64,000 bases of DNA from Clostridia bacterium. Its GTDB lineage: Bacteria > Bacillota > Clostridia > TANB77 > CAG-508. The position numbers were made by a program, and so were the translations under genes. Position 1 is the first letter of the stretch. Each line of letters starts with the position of its first letter. The DNA lies in contig CAAEUE010000005.1 in the NCBI GenBank assembly GCA_900759015.1, positions 62,001 through 126,000 on the forward strand, read 5' to 3'. A model generated the notes under the pieces. That model was given only the letters and a program-made list of their open reading frames with translations. It was not told the origin of the DNA and did not search any database. Shown in pieces: positions 58,841 to 64,000 of the stretch.

Positions 58841-60856
58841 ATGAAAAATAAAAAGATATTAATAGGGACGTTAATAATATTAGTAATTATAATTGTAGCA
58901 ATAGTGGCTTTTTTCATGTTAAATAAGTCAGAAAAACCAGAAGAGGCATTAAATAATTACTTCTCAAAAATAGGTGAACAAAAATATGAAGAAGCATATG
59001 AGTTAATAAGTTCATCAAGTAAGGACAAAACAGCGAAAGATACATTTGTAAATAAAAATGATTCAATATATAGTGGGATAGATATGACAAATTTATCAAC
59101 AGAAATTACAAATGTAGAAAAAGCTGATGATGGAGAGAAAATTACATATACACAAAAAATGAATACTTCTGCAGGAGAGGTTAGTTTTACAAATACAGCA
59201 ACACTTGTAAAAGAAGATAAAGAATATAAGCTAAATTGGTCAAATAGTATAATCTTTCCCGAATTAGGTGATAATGATAAGATAAGAGTAAAAACATTAG
59301 AAGCTGAACGTGGAAATATATATGATAGAAATAATGTTTTATTAGCAGGTAAGGGAAATATTTCATCAATAGGACTTGTACCAGGAAAAATGAGTGCCAA
59401 TAAAGATGATGATATACAGAAATTATCAACTATTTTAGGAGTGTCAGTAGATTCAATAAACAATAAATTAAACATGTCATATGTTAAAGACGATACTTTT
59501 GTGCCAATAAAAAATGTAGCAACAACAGAATCTCAAATAAAAGAGCAAGCACTAACAATTCCTGGAGTAAAAATTACTACAGAAAGTTCAAGAGTATATA
59601 CTTTAGGAAAAGAAGCATCTCAGTTAATAGGATATGTACAAGCAATAAGTGCAGAAGAATTAGAAGCAAATGCAGGAAAAGGATATAATAGTAACAGTTT
59701 AATAGGTAAAGCTGGAATAGAAAAAGCATATGAAGACACATTAAGAGGAAAAGATGGAAAAGAAATTTATATAGAAAATGAAGATGGAGATAAAGTAAAA
59801 ACAATAGCAAAGCAAGAGCTACAAAATGGTAAAGATGTAAAATTAACAATAGATGCAAATACACAAAAGAAAGTTTATGATAGCCTAGAAGAAAATAAAG
59901 GAGCATATGTAGCAATGGATTCAAAAACTGGTGAAATTTTAGCACTAGTAAGTACACCTTCATATGATTCTAATGATTTTGTTTTAGGAATGAGTACAGA
60001 TGAATGGAATTCGTTAAATCAAGATGAAAACAAACCATTATTAAATAGATTTACTGGAACGTGGTCACCAGGTTCAACTTTTAAGCCAGTAACAGGAGCA
60101 ATTGGAATAACAGAAGGAAAGATTGATCCTAATGAGGATTTTGGAAGAAGTGGACTTAGTTGGCAAAAAGATTCTAGCTGGGGAAATTATATGGTAACAA
60201 CATTAACTCCATATAATGAACCTGCAAATATGCAAAATGCATTAATAAGATCAGATAATATATATTTTGCCAAAGCAGCTTTAAAAATAGGATATGATGG
60301 ATTTATGGAAGGTCTTAATAAGTTAGGATTTAATGAAGATATAAGTTTTGAACTTTCTACATCAAAATCAACATATGATACAGATGGAAAAATAGATGAT
60401 GAAGTTCAACTTGCAGATAGTGGATATGGTCAAGGACAAATCTTAGTAAATCCAATACATATGGCATCAATATATTCTTCATTTGTAAATAATGGAAATA
60501 TGATAAAACCTACAATAATTTATGAAGAAAACAAACAGCCAGAATATTTAAAAGAAAATGCTATATCAGAAGAGGCAGCAAATACAATAAAAGAAGATTT
60601 AATACAAGTTGTTGAAAATCCAAATGGAACAGCACATGATGCAAAAATAGATGGATTAACAATTGGTGCTAAAACAGGAACAGCAGAATTAAAAGCTAGT
60701 AAAGATGAAGAAGGAGAGGTTATTGGTTGGTTTAATGCATTTACAGCTGATGAAACAGCAGCTAAGCAATTAGTTGTAGTAAGTATGGTAGAAGATGCAA
60801 ATTCAATAGGAGGAAGTCATTATCTATTTCCTAAAGTAACACAAATATTTAAATAG
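58841..60856 (+). CDS. MecA-like class B penicillin-binding protein
   Basis: The 671-residue protein has an N-terminal membrane anchor (~5-27), an NTF2-like MecA_N domain (~35-145), a dimerisation domain starting ERGNIYDRNNVLLA, and a transpeptidase domain: Ser412 in PGSTFKP, S471-D-N473, and KTGTAE from Lys611. This order is that of PBP2a/PBP5-type proteins, which crosslink peptidoglycan outside the membrane and in some species have low beta-lactam affinity; affinity cannot be judged from sequence. AGGAGGGGAG lies before the ATG. plsC follows after 29 bases. Confidence 0.9.
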   Translation: MKNKKILIGTLIILVIIIVAIVAFFMLNKSEKPEEALNNYFSKIGEQKYEEAYELISSSSKDKTAKDTFVNKNDSIYSGIDMTNLSTEITNVEKADDGEKITYTQKMNTSAGEVSFTNTATLVKEDKEYKLNWSNSIIFPELGDNDKIRVKTLEAERGNIYDRNNVLLAGKGNISSIGLVPGKMSANKDDDIQKLSTILGVSVDSINNKLNMSYVKDDTFVPIKNVATTESQIKEQALTIPGVKITTESSRVYTLGKEASQLIGYVQAISAEELEANAGKGYNSNSLIGKAGIEKAYEDTLRGKDGKEIYIENEDGDKVKTIAKQELQNGKDVKLTIDANTQKKVYDSLEENKGAYVAMDSKTGEILALVSTPSYDSNDFVLGMSTDEWNSLNQDENKPLLNRFTGTWSPGSTFKPVTGAIGITEGKIDPNEDFGRSGLSWQKDSSWGNYMVTTLTPYNEPANMQNALIRSDNIYFAKAALKIGYDGFMEGLNKLGFNEDISFELSTSKSTYDTDGKIDDEVQLADSGYGQGQILVNPIHMASIYSSFVNNGNMIKPTIIYEENKQPEYLKENAISEEAANTIKEDLIQVVENPNGTAHDAKIDGLTIGAKTGTAELKASKDEEGEVIGWFNAFTADETAAKQLVVVSMVEDANSIGGSHYLFPKVTQIFK

Positions 60857-60885
60857 ACATTTTATAGAAAGAGGAGATATTTTAT

Positions 60886-61482
60886 ATGTATAAAATAATG
60901 AAGACATTAGTAAAAGGACTTTGTTGTCATTTTATATATAGGGTTAGATATATAGGTTTAGAAAAGATAGATAATAATAAGAAATATATTATCTGTCCAA
61001 ATCATTCAAATGTTTTAGACCCAACATTTATATTTCCAATAGTGGATAATTTATCAATAATGGCAAAGTCTGAGATTTTTAAGAATAAACTATTAGCTAA
61101 ATTATTTAGAAGATATAGAGTATTTCCAGTTAACAGAGAAAAAAGAGATGTAAAAAGTACTCTTCATGCTATAGAATGTTTAAATCTAGAGGAAAACTCC
61201 AAACTTTTAATGTTTCCAGAAGGTGGAATATTAAAGAAAAAAGAAGATTTAAGAAATAAAGTAAAAAATGGTGCAGTATATTTTGCTGCAGAAAGTGGAG
61301 TACCAATATTACCAGTATTTATTACAAGAAGACCACATCTTTTTCAAAAAGTTTATGTAGTAATAGGTGATATAATAGAAATACCTACAGATATAAAAGA
61401 TGATAAAGAAAAAATACGAGAATATTCGAAAAAGATGATAAATATAATTTATGATTTAGAACAAGAAATTAAAAAGAAATAG
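60886..61482 (+). CDS. plsC: 1-acyl-sn-glycerol-3-phosphate acyltransferase
   Basis: The 198-residue PlsC-family acyltransferase makes phosphatidate, the substrate of CdsA. The catalytic motif NHSNVLDP (His/Asp, ~38-45) is followed by FRRYRVFPVNREKRD and LMFPEGGILKK. A hydrophobic patch near the N-terminus suggests membrane association. AGAGGAG precedes the ATG. It ends shortly before tRNA-Gln. Confidence 0.88.
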   Translation: MYKIMKTLVKGLCCHFIYRVRYIGLEKIDNNKKYIICPNHSNVLDPTFIFPIVDNLSIMAKSEIFKNKLLAKLFRRYRVFPVNREKRDVKSTLHAIECLNLEENSKLLMFPEGGILKKKEDLRNKVKNGAVYFAAESGVPILPVFITRRPHLFQKVYVVIGDIIEIPTDIKDDKEKIREYSKKMINIIYDLEQEIKKK

Positions 61483-61490
61483 TTGAAAAA

Positions 61491-61522
61491 AAGCTAGATA
61501 TATATTATTATATATCTAGCTT
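61491..61522. terminator. 14-bp hairpin between plsC and tRNA-Gln
   Basis: AAGCTAGATATATA (61491-61504) and TATATATCTAGCTT (61509-61522) pair perfectly around TTAT. An A run precedes; no T run follows, so read-through into tRNA-Gln is possible. Confidence 0.55.
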
Positions 61523-61527
61523 CATAT

Positions 61528-61601
61528 TCGGGTATGGCCAAGCGGTAAGGCAGTAGGCTCTGACCCTACGATCGTTAGTTCGAATCTAACTACCCGAACC
61601 A
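61528..61601 (+). tRNA. tRNA-Gln (anticodon CTG)
   Basis: A 74-base cloverleaf: acceptor TCGGGTA/TACCCGA, D-arm GGCC..GGC, anticodon loop CTCTGAC with CTG reading CAG, T-loop TTCGAAT, discriminator A and an encoded CCA end. CAG-reading tRNA-Gln beside the TTG-anticodon form is usual; the latter is not in this window. Confidence 0.93.
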
Positions 61602-61606
61602 TAAAA

Positions 61607-61645
61607 ATCCCTTTGTAGAGCCATTTTACAAAGGGATAAATTTTT
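61607..61645 (+). terminator. Terminator of tRNA-Gln
   Basis: ATCCCTTTGTA (61607-61617) pairs with TACAAAGGGAT (61627-61637), followed by AAATTTTT. Confidence 0.8.
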
Positions 61646-61679
61646 CCATAAAAAACCGAACAAAATTTCGAAAAAACTA

Positions 61680-61708
61680 TTGACAAAATTTATATAAGAA
61701 TATAAAAT
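61680..61708 (+). promoter_or_regulatory. Sigma-A promoter
   Basis: TTGACA (61680-61685), a 17-base spacer and TAAAAT (61703-61708), 52 bases before the metallopeptidase-like gene. Confidence 0.75.
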
Positions 61709-61759
61709 ACATTCAGCAAAAGCAAACAAGAGTTCGAAAAAATATTAAGGAGGTTTATT

Positions 61760-62437
61760 ATGAAAAAAGTTAAAGAAAATGTTATATCATATACAATAGA
61801 TAAAGCTATATTTGGAGATTTCTCTATTTTAGTAAATAACGGAGAAGTAGTAGTAAAAGCTCCTTGGTATTTTTCTAAACAAAGAATACAAGATGCCATA
61901 AGAGAAAACAAAAACTGGATAATAAAGAAATTAAATGAAATAGAAGAAGTATCATTATACAATAGTGCAAAAATATTAGGAATAAATTATGCAGTAAAAG
62001 TTATATATGCAAACATTAAGACTCCAGAATTAAATTTAAACAATAATTATATAGAAATAAAATTACCAGCAAAATTAAAAGGAAGAAATAACAAAAAAAT
62101 AATAGATGTTATTTTAAATAAAATGTATGCAAAATTAGCAGAAAGACATCTAGAAAATGTTTTTGAAGAAATTAGAATCGAGACTGGTTTAGTTCCAGAA
62201 GATTATAGTATTATTCAAAATTCAAAAGAAATTGCTAAATTTGATTTTGATAAAAAAGAAATTTATATTAATTCAAAAATAATGGAATTAGATGAAAATT
62301 GTATAAGATATATAGTAATACATGAATTATGCCATTTAAAATTTAAAACACATGCAAAAAGTTTTTATAAATTATTACAAAAATATTTTCCTAAATATGA
62401 AAAATATGATGAAATATTAAGTGAATACAAATTTTAA
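61760..62437 (+). CDS. YgjP/DUF45-like (SprT-fold) zinc metallopeptidase
   Basis: The 225-residue soluble protein opens with the strand-rich half of YgjP-type proteins (VVVKAPWYFSKQRIQDAIRENKNWI) and ends with the zinc motif HELCH (188-192) and a third His198 in KFKTHAKSF, as expected for this family. The role is not well known; metal-dependent proteolysis is inferred. AAGGAGG precedes the ATG, and the gene has its own promoter and terminator. Confidence 0.85.
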   Translation: MKKVKENVISYTIDKAIFGDFSILVNNGEVVVKAPWYFSKQRIQDAIRENKNWIIKKLNEIEEVSLYNSAKILGINYAVKVIYANIKTPELNLNNNYIEIKLPAKLKGRNNKKIIDVILNKMYAKLAERHLENVFEEIRIETGLVPEDYSIIQNSKEIAKFDFDKKEIYINSKIMELDENCIRYIVIHELCHLKFKTHAKSFYKLLQKYFPKYEKYDEILSEYKF

Positions 62438-62526
62438 TCAAAAACTTCTAAATTGCTCTTAGTAAATACCAGTATTAGAATTTCAGATTTTATTTGATGG
62501 ACTATTATTGGCAGAACGGACTAAAT

Positions 62527-62563
62527 AATGAGTGCAAAAGAATTTGCACTCATTATTATTTTT
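62527..62563 (+). terminator. Terminator
   Basis: AATGAGTGCAAA (62527-62538) pairs with TTTGCACTCATT (62543-62554), loop AGAA, tail ATTATTTTTATT. Confidence 0.8.
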
Positions 62564-62600
62564 ATTATAAATTAGATTACTGTTTTTAGTAAAGGAAGGT

Positions 62601-63314
62601 TTAAGTTCTAAATATGAAATATAAAATTAGTAAATGAACTGGATAGAAAGCATAAATAATATATTTAACTTTTTTCCCTTGTTTTCCGTTATAAATATTA
62701 ATAAGAAGAAGTGACAATATGGTAAAAATAGTTAAGAAAATATATAAATAATGATAACCATTAGCATAAATCATTAAGCCATATCTTATTATAGATGCAA
62801 TAATAAAGGATATATTCATAAAAACTTTTTTATTTCTAAAAACGTAAAATAAAAATATAATAAAAATACCAAAAAAACCATAATCAAATTTTGTAACTTC
62901 TGCTAATAATCCAATTAAAAGAAAACAACAGATGGCAAAAAAGTATTTAAAAAAATTATCAATTTGGTTATTTTTTGTAAAGGCAAAAGAGGTAGTAGTT
63001 AATTTATCATATAAAAAGATTGTAAATAACCCAAAAAATAAAGTGAAAAATATATTAAGTGAAAAACCAGTTGTAAAAGTAGAGCGAAAAAGCATAAATG
63101 GAATTTGAGATATTAAAGCAAAAATAAAAAGTCTCAAAAAATATTTTTTTAAATTTTTGGTATGAATATATCCTTCAGAAATTTGAAAAGCAAAAATAGG
63201 AAATGATAATCTACCTATTAAATTCATTCCTGTAGTTCTACCAAACCAAGCATCTCCCAAATGATCTATTATCATACTTATTATAGCTATTATTTTTAAA
63301 CCAAAACTTGTCAT
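62601..63314 (-). CDS. TraX-family membrane protein
   Basis: The 237-residue protein has about seven or eight membrane segments. The N-terminus TSFGLKIIAIISMIIDHLGDAWF and the segment LIGRLSFPIFAFQISEGYIHT are characteristic of TraX, first known for acetylating F-pilin and related to membrane acyltransferases. Chromosomal copies in Bacillota have no defined role. The start at 63314 follows AAGGAG; an earlier in-frame ATG at 63362 lacks a site. No pilus genes lie nearby. Confidence 0.85.
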   Translation of the reverse strand: MTSFGLKIIAIISMIIDHLGDAWFGRTTGMNLIGRLSFPIFAFQISEGYIHTKNLKKYFLRLFIFALISQIPFMLFRSTFTTGFSLNIFFTLFFGLFTIFLYDKLTTTSFAFTKNNQIDNFFKYFFAICCFLLIGLLAEVTKFDYGFFGIFIIFLFYVFRNKKVFMNISFIIASIIRYGLMIYANGYHYLYIFLTIFTILSLLLINIYNGKQGKKVKYIIYAFYPVHLLILYFIFRT

Positions 63315-63438
63315 AAGGACTCCTTTTTTCAATATTAATTTTGTATAAAACACAATTTGCAAAAATTATATATGAAACTTAAAAAAAATTCAATAAGAGA
63401 TAAATATAGATATAAGATTATTCTTTATTGTACAAGTA

Positions 63439-63447
63439 TGTTATAAT
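63439..63447 (+). promoter_or_regulatory. Extended -10 promoter
   Basis: TGTTATAAT has the TGnTATAAT form of an extended -10 element, 32 bases before the start at 63479, with no clear -35 box. Confidence 0.5.
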
Positions 63448-63478
63448 TCATAAAAAAGAAAGAGGTTAGGAGAATTAG

Positions 63479-64000
63479 ATGAAATTAAAAGATTTAACTA
63501 AAGAATATGATAAACTTCAGAAAAAATATGGTGCAAAGGAATTAGATTCAATATATAATGGAGGATATGATAATAATCCCGATATATGTTTTGTGTTTAT
63601 GAATCCGACAAAAAGAAATATTGCTTCATCAAAAAAATGGAAAGGACTAAAGTCTCCTTGGATTGGAACTAAAAATATTTGGGATTTTTTTATTAAACTA
63701 GATTTATTAGATAATGACATATATGAAAAAATAAAATCAACAAAAGGAAGGGAGTGGACAGAGGAATTTGCAGAGGAAGTATACAATAATGTAAAGAAAC
63801 ATAAATATTTTATTACAAATCTAGGAAAGTGTACGCAGATTGATGCTAGAGAACTACCAGATTCAGTATATAAAGAGTATCTAGAATTATTTAAACAGGA
63901 AATAAATATTGTAAAACCTAAAATTATTATTTTATTTGGAAATCAAGTTAGTTCTATTGTATTGGAAGAGAAAATATCTGTATCACAAGTTAGAAAAAAA
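63479..64000 (+). CDS. Uracil-DNA-glycosylase-superfamily protein, 3' end outside window
   Basis: ATG 63479 follows AGGAG (63468-63472), and 174 codons are visible to the window end without a stop. The segment ICFVFMNPTKRNIAS resembles the active-site loop of family 4/5-type uracil-DNA glycosylases, and KPKIIILFGNQVSSIVL resembles their later core strand. The family removes uracil from DNA or acts on other nucleic-acid substrates; without the C-terminus the subfamily is unclear. The Fe-S cysteines of family 4 are not evident in the visible part. Confidence 0.65.
   Translation, partial: MKLKDLTKEYDKLQKKYGAKELDSIYNGGYDNNPDICFVFMNPTKRNIASSKKWKGLKSPWIGTKNIWDFFIKLDLLDNDIYEKIKSTKGREWTEEFAEEVYNNVKKHKYFITNLGKCTQIDARELPDSVYKEYLELFKQEINIVKPKIIILFGNQVSSIVLEEKISVSQVRKK

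Noticed and set aside
58957..59963. Several open frames of 80-170 codons on the minus strand of the penicillin-binding protein gene
   Set aside because: Their products are Leu/Tyr/Phe-rich, lack ribosome sites and mirror the codon use of the real gene; they are antisense shadows.
62601..63314. TraX-like protein as evidence of a conjugative plasmid
   Set aside because: Chromosomal TraX homologs are common in Bacillota and no pilin gene is present.
1..64000. CRISPR array, insertion sequence, rRNA operon or replication origin
   Set aside because: No regularly spaced repeats, transposase, rRNA-like sequence or DnaA-box cluster was seen.

Overview
The window is AT-rich, densely coded chromosomal DNA with Shine-Dalgarno starts and the standard bacterial code. 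PolC-type DNA polymerase III, a single-chain glycyl-tRNA synthetase behind a T-box, a SpoVB-type flippase, the LL-diaminopimelate aminotransferase route, pyruvate phosphate dikinase and the GGGtGRT/IscU-like gene pair all point to an anaerobic Bacillota of class Clostridia, probably a gut lineage. The species cannot be named from the sequence.

Layout. 1-2.9 kb: the end of an RluA-type pseudouridine synthase, an RluB-type synthase, a double S1-domain protein and a winged-helix-like protein. 3.0-5.4 kb (minus strand): a lone VirD4/TraG-like coupling ATPase. 5.5-8.3 kb: SpoVB-like flippase, HU and a Val-Asp-Phe tRNA cluster behind a textbook promoter. 8.5-14.2 kb: dapF, folC, murE (minus strand), dapL and lepB. 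14.2-17.4 kb: an accessory patch with repeats, a possible 29-codon gene, two DUF5071-like paralogs (the first frameshifted) and an internally duplicated DUF4259-like protein. 17.5-19.2 kb (minus strand): an acyl-CoA synthetase. 19.5-28.9 kb: pyrH-frr-uppS-cdsA-rseP-(PH-like)-polC, without dxr and ispG at their usual places. 29-37.9 kb: a DUF2207-like and a DUF1294 membrane protein, T-box-glyS, a 57-residue protein, ppdK, and a predicted zinc metallopeptidase overlapping a small acidic protein. 37.9-41.9 kb (minus strand): Lon-like protease and rimI-tsaB-tsaE. 42-44.7 kb: dxs and a YlmH-like S4 protein. 44.8-55.4 kb: gap, pgk, Nudix, tpiA, gpmI, a YezG-like protein, the IscU-like/DNPH1-like/GGGtGRT trio and eno flanked by two small related proteins. 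55.5-61.6 kb: membrane protein, MacB-like ABC transporter, MecA-like penicillin-binding protein, plsC and tRNA-Gln. 61.7-64 kb: YgjP-like metallopeptidase, TraX-like protein (minus strand) and a partial uracil-DNA-glycosylase-like gene cut by the window end.

The genes form functional blocks: DAP synthesis and its ligation into peptidoglycan precursor; lipid carrier and phospholipid precursor supply beside an intramembrane protease and the replicative polymerase; tRNA t6A modification; and the triose half of glycolysis with PPDK.

The most interesting non-routine signals are: (1) a three-hairpin array with a repeated unit and a compensated stem in the leader of pgk; (2) two diverged copies of a three-hairpin element (519-626 and 8063-8171) with stems kept despite sequence change; (3) a MurE whose DNPR and KGHE motifs are both replaced although DAP synthesis genes surround it; (4) a PolC with a duplicated OB domain; (5) an orphan conjugation-type ATPase convergent with a winged-helix protein; and (6) several unassigned gene sets (HExxH protein pair, IscU-like/DNPH1-like/GGGtGRT trio, small paralogs around eno). 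I saw no CRISPR array, insertion sequence, integrase or replication origin.
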